Part shown: positions 29,656-42,740 of the stretch, piece by piece | Numbering within the stretch: the stretch's first letter is position 1 | Layout: every line of letters starts with the position of its first letter | NCBI GenBank assembly: GCA_039583875.1 | Contig: CM077165.1 | Coordinates: forward strand, 65,894,757 to 65,958,756 | Reading direction: 5' to 3' | DNA from: Platanthera guangdongensis | Lineage: Eukaryota; Streptophyta; Magnoliopsida; Asparagales; Orchidaceae | DNA length: 64,000 nt | Program-made: the position numbers and the translations under genes | The notes under the pieces: model-generated | What the model saw: only the letters and a program-made list of their open reading frames with translations | Databases searched by the model: none | Told to the model about the DNA's origin: nothing

Positions 29656-32600
29656 TGTAACATCCCATGTTACTTCTGGACTCCTCAACTTAGATTGGGT
29701 TAGGCATGGGGTGAGACTTAAGGAGATCAGCTAGGTTTGATCCTAGGTAGTGGGTGGTAGCCATGTGGAGCCCACTATAGGACCATAGTCAAACTAGGTC
29801 AAACTAGCCTAAGTGGGGACCCTAGTCACACCATGACCCCACCACATTGCCTTAACCCTAAAAACAATCTAAGTGGACCCTAGGGCATGTCACTAGGTCA
29901 ACACTTTGACCCCAATTGACCAAAGTCAACCTTGGGCTTAATTTGGTCAAACCCACACTCATAAGCCCAATTAGCCTAAGTAGGGCACCCCCTTGACCCA
30001 ACCCAAGTTGGGTGGTGCCACTAGACCCATTTCCACCAATTAGGGTCAGCCCACCCACCATGTTGACTAAGTCAACTCCCCAAGTCAACAAGTCAACAAA
30101 TTGACCTAAAGGAGTGAAATGAAGACCAAGCCATCCTCCATTGGACCAAGCCCACCAAAATTGGCCCATGGCCAGCCCAAGTGAACAAGACATGTCCTGC
30201 CCCTCTAAATCAGGAGAGAGAATACATGCAAGGGGGTAGAATTGGGATTTTGAGAGAAGGAGGAGAAAGAAATGAAGAAGGAGGGAATGGTGGCCACATG
30301 GCCACCCCTTCAGCTGGATTTATCTGCCCAAAACCAGATGGCCGACCTCCTCTCTCCATTTCAGCAGAAAATAGGGGCTGAGGGCCACTTGTCAGCTGGG
30401 GCGGAGCAACCAAAGCTCAACCGAATTCACATAGGTAATATCCCCCCATATACTCCACCTCAGTCCAAACAGACCTCACCAACAGCTTCAGGAGGTAAAA
30501 AGGAGTGGAATTCGAGTGCTGGATCATGGAGAACAGTGGAGAATCAAGGAATCGGGGTGGTGCTCGCCGGCGCACCACCACCATGGCAAACCGCCGCCTA
30601 ACCCGCAGCCAAGCCCCAATCCAGGTTCGTTTCACCTTACCTCTACCCGTACTAGCATCTTATATCGATTAGGAGAGATATCGTGCTCAACTGAGCCCGA
30701 TGCCATGAGAGATAAATGAGAATTTTCCAAGTTTTAGAAACCGCTCGGGTTCGCCGTCGCCGCCCTCTCCCGCCGCCCCATCGCCGTGAAATGATAGCCA
30801 CCACCACCGTGAAGGTGATGACACCGTTGGCCGGAGGTGGCGCCGCCTCAGCTAGCCGGAAACCGCCAGCAAAACCGCTCCAGGTCGGCTCAATCTCAGC
30901 CGTTAACCTATTGTAGAAGTTGAACGGATCCCGTCGGTTAGGCTTTAAGATTCGTGTAGATAATAATAATATGATTTAATTATTAATATCATGAATAGTG
31001 TAAATCCTGTCACATAATTACAGCCATTTTGCATGTTATTTCTAGTCCTCTTAGAGGCATTTCCAGAAACTATTCCCTAAATGAAAAATGTATCTGACTG
31101 TCTTACCTTTAATTTTCCACCTTAAAGTTGTGATTTGGTGTAGTGTACAGTCCTGTAGGGCATTTATCCTAGGACTTATCCTAGACTAGGGCAGAAATTC
31201 ATTTGGATTCCCAGGTCAAACCAGCAATCACCATGGCCCCAAATTTTGGGTACATGCATGATTAGGGCATACTTATCCCCTGCCAAAATTTAGGAATTTT
31301 TGAAACAATGTTTCCTATAGGTTTGGTCAAAATATCAAAATGTAAATAAGTGAAATATATGGAGCTATATGCCTCCCCATAGCCCCAAATCTTGGTGGTA
31401 GGTCAATGGGAACACCCTTGGTGAATGATAAAAATTTCAGCACCTTTGGATCACTTCATGTTGGAGAATCCACTTGCATGTGTTAGTTCATATTTTGCCT
31501 TGGTGTGCTAATAGCAAAACTTCAAATATGGTGTATTCAGCCAAATGGAGGCATGCAAAAATCTTGGATATGTTTACAGTGGTTCATTAGGGTAACTTTC
31601 ATCCCTCAAATTAATTATGGGATTTTTGGAATCAAAAATCCCATTTATTGGAATTTATTTTAAATATAGCTCTTTCGAAAACAAATTTGGAAAATAGGTT
31701 TTCCTCAAGTACAAATCCTCAAACTTTGCCAAGATATAGATAGGGTTACGTTTGACTTAGGAAAAATTTTATCCTTCTGTTTGAAGAGATTTGGAATAAA
31801 ATATCTTAAAATGTCCATTTCACCCTTATTTCATTTAATTCTTGAAATGATGGATATGCACCTCAAAAAACTTTGGAATTAATTCTAGTGCTATAAAATT
31901 GTATGATTAGTCTTGCATAAATTTTTCAGAATTAATAGATGTGTTGATAATTTTTAAATTAATATAATGACATTTTTGATAAATATGTAAGAATGGAAAT
32001 TGATTGGCCATTACACAATACAAATTGATGAAACTCTGCCAATAGTCCTATATTCATGTTTTATATGTTCTGTAATTTTCCTGGAATTTTGGATTACATA
32101 TTGCCTATACTTCATTTGGCAAATGGAATTTATGAGAGTTTGGTATTAAATAAGAAATTGGAATAAATAGTTAGAGGAAAATTATGAAACTCTGTAGACA
32201 GCAATATTTTATCATTATACAACTCAGGAAAAATTACCTAGGTCAGCGGATGTTAAATCATACTACTTCATGTGTAAAGTGACCTAGTAATTAGTTTAAA
32301 AGATTTAATTAAAGGATTATCTGGCCAAGGTAAATTATGAGAATTCATAGGGTAGTTCCCTTAGCCCATACCACCCTAGGATAAATATTTATTGGCAAGA
32401 TGCTTTAAGGTTTGGAAGATCCCATTTTTAGGGTAATATTAGGACATGGTTTGCATATAACATAAATAGGTCTTACCTTAGGGGTTACCCGGGGATTGAT
32501 TATCGGAAGAGATGAGAGTGTGCAACAAGTACAACCCTGGTGGGTAGTATTGTCTTAGTGAGGGATCAAAAGTGCAAGTCTTTAGGTAGCAACTGGAGTG

Positions 32601-34339
32601 GGGGTCGACGGAAGACCGTCGGTTTCCCGGTAACATCTTAAGTCACTAGGGTTGTACCAGAGCAATAAAGAGAGCTGGGATGAAACATGGGTAGCCATCA
32701 ACTAAAATAAATATCCTTGCGAAAGGGAATGCTGGGCGTAATCCCAACACAGTTCCTAGTGCCCCTTGAGAGCCCTTCACAGGGAATACCGGGGGCAGTC
32801 CTGGGATTAACCTTAAATCTCTATGTATAATAACCCGTAGACAAGAGTAGTCTAATAGGTTAAGACATTTGTTGTACCTTCTCACCCGTGTAGGGTTGGA
32901 GAGATTCATGATATATGCTCACCCGTTTAGGGTTTGAGGGAGTTGGTATAAAGGCACTAATGTGCGTTCTCACCCGGGTTTGGGTTTGAGGGTTTCAGGA
33001 CGGGTTTAGTCCTGCGAGCGGGAGGCTCGGAATGAAATACTTGCATGTGCATAAATATAGTGGCGGGGCATGCGGTACTGGCCGTTCGTCACACCGATGG
33101 CAGTACGGTGCACCAGGCGGTTGTGAGGGTTAGAGGGGCCAGTGGGTTGTTTTACACTACGGTCTGGAGGACGATCCCCGATAACGCACATCCGACCCAA
33201 CAAGACTTGCGGGTTGTCAGCAAAGTACATACGCGAGACTCTAGAGTGCACCTTGGACGTGTACAGAGGCGTATGAGAGGGGTCTAAGGCTTGGTAGTGT
33301 GCATACCGGCCTAGAAGCGGAGACGCCCGCTCCGCTGCTGCCGTAGCCACAGCGGTGGTACCCGAGAGTGATGCTAGCTCTCAAAAAGTGGGAACTAAAG
33401 GTCTGTGATCACAGAGTCGTTGTGTGTGAGTTGCACTTGCCTGTGTATAAAATTGCATCATAACATTCATTCATATTAGGTCATACGCTTCATAGATCCT
33501 TATCATATAAATTAGTATGGGCTCTTTTATATGATAAGTTAAATTTCCTGGAAATCCTAACTTATATATTTGTATGGGCATTTATATAAGTTAGGGTACT
33601 TTTGTGATGATAGTAAGTGGTAGAATAGCTTATTTACTTGCTTTTACTACTGTCTTCACTTTCTTTACTGTACCGCTCTTACTTACTTGTACTATACTTA
33701 GAACTGCTAGAGTAGATCATTATTACTTATTATAACTGCTAGTTAGATTCTGTCACCTGCTTCCATTTTTTCTACCCCTTGTTGTCCTCCGCTTCGTCCT
33801 CCCGCTCGGTGCCTAGGAGCTGCGGGGCGAGGTGCGGAGGAAACGACTTAGTCTTTTTGACTAATGGTTGGTGACCAAACTATTTTTAGGAGCCCGTGGA
33901 GATGGAGCACCAGCACGTCGAGGAGGCAGGACTTGAGGAGCAGATACCGTTTCAGCAGGCTACTACAACTACTGTGCGTCCTCAGGTGGGACGAGACCTG
34001 ATGTACTAGCATAGCTTCCGCTTTATTTATTTTGAGAGAGAGTGATTTTGATGTACTGGGCATAAGCCCTTATTACTCTTTTTTTGTACTCTTCTGTGGA
34101 CTATATTATGTACCTTTCATTTCATATATATGATTGTACCATGTGACTTGTGGACTAGTGGATTTACATACTCTTTACTTTTCTTCTCATATTGGCCTAC
34201 AGGTTAAATGATCGTACTAGCCGGCAGAATCGGCGTGTTGTGGTGTCGACTAACCCGTGAGTTAGTGCCACCGTAAGACAGCAGTTCTGGGCATAAGACC
34301 TGGTAGCCCTCCTTGGTAAGGGGGAGGGGGGGTCTTATA
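29656..34339 (+). repeat. 3' LTR of Gypsy-3 (4684 bp)
   Basis: Complete LTR from TGTAACATCCCATG to CTTATA, followed by the second acaag. The last 103 bp (34237-34339), absent from the 5' copy, include a G-rich tract (GGGGGAGGGGGGG) directly before the end. The conserved block lies at 32722-32812 and the hairpin CGAGC-GGGAG-GCTCG at about 33015-33030. Confidence 0.92.
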
Positions 34340-34344
34340 ACAAG

Positions 34345-37300
34345 TGTGGAAATCATAATGGTCTGCAAATAGTAGAACTCTGAACAATGGTTTAGGATGA
34401 CCATGGGGCTACACCTTGACCCCAAGAGCCTACCACAACACCCCCTAATACCTTGGAAGGCCCATTAGAGCCATAAGGACCCATTGGGGTCAATCAAAGA
34501 GACTCAGTTGACCAAGGTCAACCCTAACCCAAAATGGGTCAAACTAGCCTACTTAGGGTCAATTGACCTACACCTAGCCTAAAGGACCCCTCCTATGCCC
34601 CCCTAACCCTAAAGTGAAGTCAAAGGGTCACTAAGGACACATTGGGGTCAGCCCTAGAGGCCAAGTTGACCCAAGTCAACTCAAGCCCCTAATTTGGTCA
34701 AAGTGCCCTTATTAAGGCTAGGTGACCTCTAAAGTGTAAGGTAACCTACATAACCCCACATAGGCCTTAGGAGAGGCCAATGGGTCACCAAGGACCCAAT
34801 GGGGTCAACCCAGATGATCAAATTGACCCAGGTCAACCCTAACTTAAGCCAAGTCAAACCTAGCCCAAATAGGCTAACCCAAGCCCAAGCCACTTCTTCC
34901 TTAGGCTAACCTCACTTTCATGATCATCATGACTAAGTGGTCTGCACGTAGCCTATGGTGTTGACCAGTCAACATGGGTGACTAGGAGAGAGAATGGAGC
35001 TTCCCTTCATGTTAATGGTGGAGAGAGAAGATGGGGGAGAGGAAGGGGAGAGTGGGAGCCGGCCAAAGGGATGCCAACAGCCACTTTTAATGGCTGTAAT
35101 CAACACCTCTAGGGAAGAGAAGTCGATTCCAGCCATTTCCCGACCACCAAGGGGTAGATTCAGCCCCCCTCCACTTAACCCGAGCCACACCATTAATGGT
35201 GTTGAAGGGCATTGAAGAACCAGCCGCCCCCTCCCCAATTTCCCATTTAAACATCATCAGTGGGCAGTGGGGAACATTTTCGAGCTTTTACCTGGAGGAG
35301 ACAGGCCGTCCCACTGTATTGTTGCAGAAGCTGAGCGCCGCCGCCGTCGACTATGGCATCCTGCCGCTCCTCCCGCATTCAGGCCGCCAGGAAGGTCCTC
35401 CCCCTCTCCTTAACACACGGGTAGATCATAGGTCTCCTTAGGTTTAAGGTTCGGGCTCATTTGAGCCCGATCCAAACCATGATTTTCATGGTTTTTCGGC
35501 AAAAAAACTTCCTACTAGAACCGTCGGAAAACACCTCTCCGGCGGCTGAGTCGCCGCCTAGCGACAGCCACCACCTCAACGGAGGTGGTGGAGGCGGTGG
35601 CTGGCCGGGGAAGGGGCTGGATCGCCGGTGGCAGAGCTTGGAAGCGGCTCCAGGTGGGATTGATCCTGGCCATCGGCTCAATGAAGAAGACGAGGGGATC
35701 CCGTCAAAAACGCGCCAAGATTCGTGCTCCAATTGATATTAAACTATAGGAAATATTTTTATATTAATGTGATTTATGTCACAGATTTTGATATTAATGG
35801 TTTTAAATTTTAAAAATACCTAGGCTCACCTGGTGGGAAAACCTTCAACATGAAAGTTGTAGTCCTTTATGTCTACTTTATTTTAAAATTGGTTTGAACC
35901 CATCTGGGTGTATGGTCTGACCAGGGCACCCATTTTGGTGGGACATATACTTAGGGCTAGGCAGTCATTAAACAGAGTGCCCACACCTCATCCCTAGCCA
36001 ATCACTTGAAATTTTGGCAGGGAGTCTAACCTAGCTATACCTAGGGCCTGCCCAAAACTAAGAATTTTTGGAGACACTTTGTCTTAAGTGTTTTACTTTT
36101 ATTTAATAATGCTAGGGTAATTTAATTAGGTGGACAAATTACCTCCAAACCCTTCCAAATTTTGGAGAGTGGTCCCTGGCATCAGGGCCTAAATCTGTAC
36201 AAACTTTTAACTCATTTGGATATGTTTTGGTTAGGGAATCACCAAACCCTAGATTGGCTTTAAGGAGGTATTTTTGATTACAAGTGCACTATGGTCTTAG
36301 GGTGGTCCCCTCCCCTCAACAGAGGCTGAGGTTTTGGACACTGACTTGGCTTGGCCAATGTCACCCTCTTAAGGAAAATGGGATGATTTAGGCTTGATTT
36401 ACCCTAGGGTTCAACCTCAAACCCTAAGGAAGGACTTTTGAGGGTTGTGAAGGACATGGGGGCAAATGCCCTTGTATGTCCTTGGAAACCTAGTAGAATT
36501 GAGGGTAATGTAACCTAAGTTCTCTGATAGGAACCTTAGAGGAGTTGGAGCAAGGTAGACACCTCAAAACCCTAACCCTAGTTTTAGGGTAGGAGCACAA
36601 ATTTGAAGATGCAGCCACTAAACATTCCCCAGAAGTTATGAAACTTGGGTAGAGTAGGTTTTAGGCCATCTAGAACCCCTGGTAATTTCTATAGAATTTT
36701 ATGGATTTTATTCCTGGTATTTCATTTGTTAATTACCAAAAGGCCCAAACTGATGTTTGATTCTCTTATGGTTATTCTGTGCTTTTGAATCTAATGAAAT
36801 TTGGTCAGAATATCTTAAAGGCCTAAGTGAAAGGGGCTTGGTAGAATAAAATTAATTATTGATGATTTATCTGTTGAAAAATCATGAGACTTAGGTTTTG
36901 ATGTTTCCAGGTCAAACGGTACTTGTAGTAATTTATTTATAATTTTTAGAGGTCTGTTTACAGAACTTCCTTCACAAGACCCTAATTTTGAGAATTGGAT
37001 ATTTAGTTTATTCAGGGAATACTTCTTTCAAAAAAAATTATGAAACTTTACTTGGAGGTTTTATGTGCCCTTATACTCATCCTGGAATTTTCTCTGAATT
37101 TTTGGAAGTATTTTTGTTGTACATCCCCTTTAAATGATTTATTATGAAATAAGTTTGAAATAAAATTTAAGGGCATAAACTTTGCTGAAAAATTGGGAGA
37201 TTCTAGATTTTTAGATGATTATTCATTTTGCATTTATCATAAATTTAGTGGAATTTATCTTGCATAAATCTTGTACTTCATGTTCAACCTTGGAACTTTT

Positions 37301-39285
37301 GGCTTTTAGAATAAATAAATAAATTCTCGGTTAAATTATGAAAATTAGGAAATTATGGATTCAGGCTACAAATGCCAATATAGTCCTCCAATAATTATTA
37401 TATGAGCACTGGATGATCATTTGGTATACTTCCCATTTTACGGGTCATATAGCTTAAGTGGTCTGCATTTAGCAAAACTGCAGGAATTCATTTGGGATCT
37501 GAATTAGAGCACATGTGTTGGGTTTTGTTGGGTTGCTGGAAAGGATAAATAGAGTTCGATGCATCATTGTAAGATAAAGTGAGTAGGGTGTGTTTTGGCT
37601 AGGGTTTAGAGGCGCTCGGGTCTGACAAAAGATCGTCCTCCCCGAGGTGAGGTGGAGTCAAACCACCTTAGGATTCGCCTACGTAACATGAGAAAGTAAT
37701 GGATAAGGGGATCAACCAATAACAAAAATAAGTACCTTGGGAAAGGGAACGCTGGGCGTAATCCCAACATAGTTCCTAGTGCCCCTTGAGAGTCCTTCAC
37801 AGGGAATACCGGGGGCAGTCCTGGGTTAACGTAAACTGTTTTAACAAGCTGAAAAGTGTAATTTAGTAATTAGGGTTGCACCTTTCACAAACACTGATAG
37901 CACCGGAAGATAGCTGGGAGTTTCGGCTCGGATGGTTAAAAGACGGACTTTGGGTCCGGGGAGCTTCAGCTCGATTGTTTGAGACGGACGTTTTGGTCCG
38001 GGGAGCTTCAGCTCGGTTTTTGATTACGCTAAATTTGCATGTGCATAAAAGAAAGGAAAAATTAAGGTGGTGGGTCTTCGGTATTGGAGGGTCGATGCAC
38101 CGATGCCAATACGTTGACTCGGCAAGTGTGGTTAGCACTTCGCCAACAGAAGTCCGGTGCGCCAGCCGGCAAGAGTACGCAGGAGTCCGCTTCATGCACC
38201 AAGCATTGAGGCGTATGATAGGTCTGACTGGTAGTGCTTTACTGATTTAGAGGTGGGCGAGGCCCAACCCACCGCTTCCGTCTGCCACTACGGAGGTATC
38301 CTGGGAGGTTACGGCTCCAGAAAGGGAGAACTAAAGGTCTGTGTGCACAGAGTCGGGTGTGTGTGTTGCCCTTGCATGTCCATCATACCCACTTGCATGT
38401 CATAGCATAATCGATTCATTTAACCCCTGACACCTAATGTATAAGTGAAATGGGACGCTTATACATTCGGACCTGCAAAACGACCCCTTAGTCTATAAGC
38501 TTGTGTGGGCATGTTTATAAATTAAGGTCAATTTTGATATATATCTGTATATTGCTGTGTGATAACCGACACCCCAACGTATAAATTGGTATGAGACTTT
38601 TTATACGATGGGAGCCTTGTAGAAGACCCCTTGGCTTATATGTTCTCACATAAGTGAAGGTTACTTTTCATATTTCAGCTTATTATCTATACCTGTTATA
38701 GAATTGCTAGTATAGGTCCGCTGCCATCTGTTTTTGATATTCTCCACCTTCAAATCCTCCCCTTTCTTCCTCTCCGCTCGGTGCCTAGGAGCCATGGGTG
38801 AACGGGTGGGGGATGATAGGCTTAGACTTTTAGACTATCGGTTTTCGAACCGCATCATTTAGGTGATCGTGGAGCCCAGCATGGAGGAGCAGCCCCAGAG
38901 ACCGATACGATTGGAGGTGGGGCAGTCTAGCTCCGGAGTTCATACAGCCGGGACCGTGAGTCTCGACCTTGAGTAGTTTTCTGCTTTTGCTTCCGCATGA
39001 GTGATTTTTTGTAGTGAGGATATGATGTACCGGGCATAAGCCCGTATTTTAGCATTCTGATGTATTATTCTGTGGACACTCCCTTCGTGGAGATTTATTT
39101 ACTATGATATGAGATTTTCTGTGGACTGTTAGTTTTCATTACTTCATTATGCTACTTTTCTGTGATCGAATTGGCCGGCAGAATCAGCGCTTTATGGTGA
39201 TGACTCTTCAGGGCGTGAAGGAGTCACCGCAAAACGGTGGTTCTGGGCCTAAGACCCCGGTGTTGAAAAAAGGGGGGGGTTTACA
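34345..39285 (+). repeat. 3' LTR of Gypsy-2, remainder
   Basis: Continues the LTR directly after the second ACAAG and ends AGGGGGGGGTTTACA at 39285, followed by the tatag duplication. With 21401-21504 the 3' LTR is 5045 bp, about 70 bp shorter than the 5' copy. Confidence 0.92.
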
Positions 39286-39651
39286 TATAGCAAGGGTCAA
39301 AGTTGTGTCCTAGAATCTAGGTCAAGTCCTAAGAGTCAACATCACATGGACAAGCCAACAGCAGACTGCCAGAGACTTAAGACATAAAGTTTTCCTCAAG
39401 ATTCAGAGAATTCTAAAGAGACTAAGTAAAATGAGTTCGACGTTCGTCGAACTCAGGTCGACAGTAGTCGTTCTCAGCTCGATGATCTTAGAGAAATATT
39501 CTCTGAGTTGAGCTCAACGAACTCCATTCTTTGATCGATGATCTCTGAAATCAGTCTTCAGCATTTCAAGTTCAATTGATTCTCCTGACTTAGGTCGACA
39601 AACTTAGTTCTCTGATCGACGATCACTGGACTCTCTACTTCACTATTCTGA
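39286..39651 (+). repeat. 3' LTR of Copia-2, continuation, left arm of a palindrome
   Basis: Resumes after the tatag duplication with CAAGGGTCAAAGTTG. It carries GTTCGACGTTCGTCGAAC-type dyads like those in the Copia-3 LTR. It ends at CTACTTCAC, the edge of the palindrome centre. Confidence 0.85.
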
Positions 39652-39656
39652 TTCCA

Positions 39657-40081
39657 GAAAGGTGAAGTAGAGAGTCCAGTGATCGTCGACCAGAGAACTA
39701 AGTTCGTCGACCTAAGTCAGGAGAATCAATTGAACTTGAAATGCTGAAGACTGAGTCCAGAGATCGTCGATCAAAGAATGGAGTTCGGCAAGCTCAGCTC
39801 AGAGAATATTTCTCTAAGATCGTCGAGCTGAGAATGACTATCGTCGACCTGAGTTCGACGAACGTCGAACTCATTTTACTTAGTCTCTTTAGAATTCTCT
39901 GAATCTTGAGGAAAACTTTATGTCTTGAGTCTCTGGCAGTCTGATGTTGGCTTGTCCATGTGATGTTGACTCTTAGGACTTGACCTAGATTCTAGGACAC
40001 AACTTTGAACCTTACTATACATGTTGGGTCACATCATCCTAAGTTAGGGAACCTAGCCCAAATCAAACTAGGGATCCAACA
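39657..40081 (-). repeat. inverted copy of the Copia-2 LTR, right arm of the palindrome
   Basis: On the minus strand it starts TGTTGGATCCC at 40081 and follows 11134-11200 and then 39286-39651 with about 15 differences, many of them C/T or G/A. The spacer between the arms is about 18 bp. Because the copy lacks the Gypsy-2 insertion, the inversion predates Gypsy-2 or came from an uninterrupted copy. Confidence 0.88.
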
Positions 40082-41026
40082 CCATCCATACGCATCATTC
40101 TCCTAAAGAAGCCACATGAGGAGGCTTGAACTTGGGCTAGCCTATTTGGGCTAGGTTGACCAAAGGTAGGCTTGGGTTGACCTCGGTCAACATGGCCATT
40201 TGGGTTGACCCCAATGGGTCCTTGGTGACTCATTGGTCTCCCCTAAAGTCTATGTAGGGTTGGGTAGGGTTGACTTGGAATCTTGGAGGTCACTTGTCCC
40301 ATGGTAAGGGCACTTTGACCACTTTAGGGCTAGAGTTGACTTGGGCCAACGTGACCATTTGGATTGACCTCAAGGGCTCCTTGGTGACCACATGGCCTCC
40401 CTTAAGGTTTAGGAAGGGTTATGTATGGTTACCTTGCACCTTGCAGGTCACCTACCCTTAGTAAGGGCACTTTGACCAGATTAAGGGCTTGAGTTGTCTT
40501 GGGTCAACTTGCCCATTTGGGTTGACCCCAAGGGGTCCTTGGTGACCCCATGGCCTCCCTTAAGGTCTAGGAAGGGTTATGTAGGGTTACCTTGCACCTT
40601 GGAGGTCACCTACCATTAGTATGGGCATTTTGACCAGATTAGGGGCTTGAGATGACTTGGGTCAACTTGGCCTCTAGGGCTGACCCCAATGTGTCCTTAG
40701 TGACCTATTAACCTCACTCTAGGTTTAGGAAGACCTGACAAAGGTTGGTTGGGCATATTAGAGGTCAACTGCCCTTTGTTAGGGCACCTTGCTCAATTTA
40801 GGACTGTGGTGGTCCTAGGTCAAAATGGCCACTTTGGGTTGACTTCAATGGACCCTTAAGGCTCTAGTGGACCCTCTGATAGGTTGGTGATGTTGTGGTG
40901 GGGTCATGGAGTCATGGTGAAGCCCTAAGGTCAAACCCTAGGTTTTGTGATGAAGTTGTTCCATAGGTAGACCAAGGAGATTCTCACATTGGCCTTCTAT
41001 CACTAGGCTATTTTTAGCTTCCTAGG
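40082..41026 (-). repeat. Gypsy-4 LTR fragment (inner part)
   Basis: Read on the minus strand, this continues 53352-53282 once Copia-3 is removed. The text is of the Gypsy-2 LTR type, with repeated TTGACC/GGTCAACC phrases and block words such as GGACACATTGGGGTCAG. It covers roughly the first kilobase of an LTR and is cut off at 40082 by the inverted Copia-2 LTR. No coding sequence. Confidence 0.82.
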
Positions 41027-41191
41027 TGTTGGAACACCCTATTACTAATTTGGGTCAGGATCACTATGTCTCTAGGAATCTGTGTTTGACCTTCTGTATA
41101 GCTTAATAGGTCAATTAGAATTGAGTCTAAGGGATCAGGAGTCTAAGTTTGGAAGCTGCCCTGAAGACCAGTTTTTCTGGAGACTAAGTCT

Positions 41192-41526
41192 AATCGTCGA
41201 GCTCAGCACGACGATTCGTCGAACTCCGGTCGACGATCGTCTAGCTCAACTTCTGCAGATCGTCGAGCTCCATTCGACGATCGCTGAGCTCAAACCTCAT
41301 AATATCGTCGAGCTCCTCTCGACGATCGCTGAGCTCAACTTCGCAATATCGTCGAACTCCATTCGACGATCGCTGAGCTCAGGTCGACGATTTTGACTCT
41401 GCATTAGATCCTTATCTCTGAGCTCAGTTCGACGATCTTTGAGCTCAGATCGACGATTATATTGCTACTTGGATTTTCCAGTTCGCTGAGCTCAGCTCGA
41501 CGATAGCAGAGCTCAGTTCGACGATT
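41192..41526 (+). promoter_or_regulatory. U3 array of ATCGTCGA-N7-TCGACGAT dyads (Copia-3 5' LTR)
   Basis: Half-sites ATCGTCGA and TCGACGAT recur, paired with a 7-bp spacer (for example GCTCCAT). They alternate with GCTGAGCTCA, itself nearly symmetric. The 3' LTR copy is at 51862-52196. The same dyad with the same 7-bp spacer occurs in gag (44381-44612) and before ORF3 (48071-48332). Confidence 0.8.
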
Positions 41527-42558
41527 TCAGTTATCTTTCAGAATTCAAATTCAAATCAGATAGAAGTTATTCTGCATTTAATTCAGAAGATCTGCCAGCC
41601 GTTTTCATTTACTTCTGGAGCAAGTTTCAAGGGATTTTTCAAGGAACAAATCAGTGGACTTTCCTTCAGAAGAAATTATGCAATTAAGGCTGTAATCAAT
41701 GCAGACCAACGGCTATCTTTGACAGAGTGATATCCTATTCAGACTCAGAGAATAAAAGAGAATGTTTTTTGAATGGAATAGAGAAGAAATACAGAGATTG
41801 ACAAGGAGAGGACACACAACTCAATACACAGAGACTCTTTGAAAATATTCTGTCAACAAGAATTCTGAAGAACACTCATCAGAGAGATCAAGCTTTCAAA
41901 AATCTTCAGATCTCTTCAGCTCTCAAGTGTTCAAGGCCAACATCATTTCAAGACTCCAGACTCTCAATATTTCAGCTTGCTGAAATCATCTTGTGCTGGA
42001 GATCTATCTTTGAAGGCCTATCACCCTCAGCAAAGCTCATCTTCCTGAAGATTTCAAGGACTCAGGGGGAGCTTTGACAACATCACTGAATCCACATAGT
42101 CTTCTCAGTTGCTTGAGAAAGAGAAGACTGTCATCACTCTCTCACCCCCATTCTGTAAAGGGTTTTTCAAACTCCCTTCAAAAGTTTGAATCTGGTTTTT
42201 GAGCACCTTATCAAAAGCTCATTGGTGGCAAGACACCTGATCAAAAAATCTGATTTGGTTTTTGAGCACCATATTAAAAGCTCATTGGTGCTCAGGACAC
42301 CTGATCAACTCATCCTGCAGTGGATTCCTACCTAGGGTGGTAGAAGAGTGGATGTACCCAAGTTTGGGGAACCACTATAATTCCTTGTGTCATCTGGTTC
42401 TGCATGTTTTCTTTTTGTTTCTGGCCTAGATTTTCTTGTGCTTAGTTTCTGCATAGCTTAGTGTTGTGATTAATTTTATTTCTGCTTCCCTGCTCACACT
42501 CATTACAACAATTGTTGTAAAGCTTTGCAAAAGTTTTTCTTTGTATTTTAAAAGCACC

Positions 42559-42590
42559 ATATACTCTATTCACCCCCCTCTAGAGTATAT
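42559..42590 (+). other. U5 hairpin with C-rich loop (Copia-3)
   Basis: ATATACTCTA, a 12-nt loop containing six C, then TAGAGTATAT: a 10-bp perfect stem 21 bp before the LTR end. The position and the TTCACCC loop start match Copia-4, but the stem sequence is different. Confidence 0.7.
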
Positions 42591-42613
42591 CAGATCTAGT
42601 TTCCCCTTTCAAT

Positions 42614-42626
42614 TGGTATCAGAGGC
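42614..42626 (+). other. primer binding site of Copia-3
   Basis: TGGTATCAGAGGC, two bases after the LTR end; complement of the initiator Met tRNA 3' end. Confidence 0.92.
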
Positions 42627-42740
42627 AGGTTGGTTAAACATACCATATCTGTTTGGTTGTACAGGCTAACACCTGAACCCCAAGATCCCAATCTAGATCC
42701 TTCTTTTATATTTCATTATTAGATTTAACTTGCACAAGTC

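Larger units (their letters stand above)
21505..34339 (+). mobile_element. Gypsy-3: Tekay/Del-type element that has lost gag and primer site
   Basis: Flanked by the target duplication acaag (21500-21504 and 34340-34344) inside the Gypsy-2 3' LTR. It has 4.6-4.7-kb LTRs (TGTAACATCCCATG at the start; the 3' copy ends CTTATA where CTTACA would be expected). The 5' LTR lacks its last 103 bp, and primer site, leader, gag and most of the gag/protease intron are missing. Pol is one frame with six stops and no frameshift. A non-autonomous, immobile relic. Confidence 0.92.
11201..39285 (+). mobile_element. Gypsy-2: Tekay/Del-type element with 5.1-kb LTRs, carrying Gypsy-3 inside
   Basis: Both ends lie in the window and are flanked by the 5-bp target duplication tatag (11196-11200 and 39286-39290). 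5' LTR 11201-16316, primer site 16318, gag, intron, pol to 21160, and 3' LTR 21401-21504 resuming at 34345-39285. Without Gypsy-3 and its duplicated target the element is about 15.2 kb. LTR ends are TGTAACATC and TTTACA. All ORFs are broken, so it cannot move by itself. Confidence 0.93.
41027..42611 (+). repeat. 5' LTR of Copia-3
   Basis: TGTTGGAACACCC to CCCCTTTCA, 1585 bp. U3 carries the dyad array at 41192-41526. The TATA box is uncertain: ATAAAAG at 41752-41758 is the best candidate. The U5 hairpin lies at 42559-42590. Confidence 0.95.

Noticed and set aside
39286..40081. Palindrome as a MITE or foldback DNA transposon
   Set aside because: Both arms are Copia-2 LTR sequence, the left one continuing from the polypurine tract at 11119; there is no terminal inverted repeat with its own target duplication.
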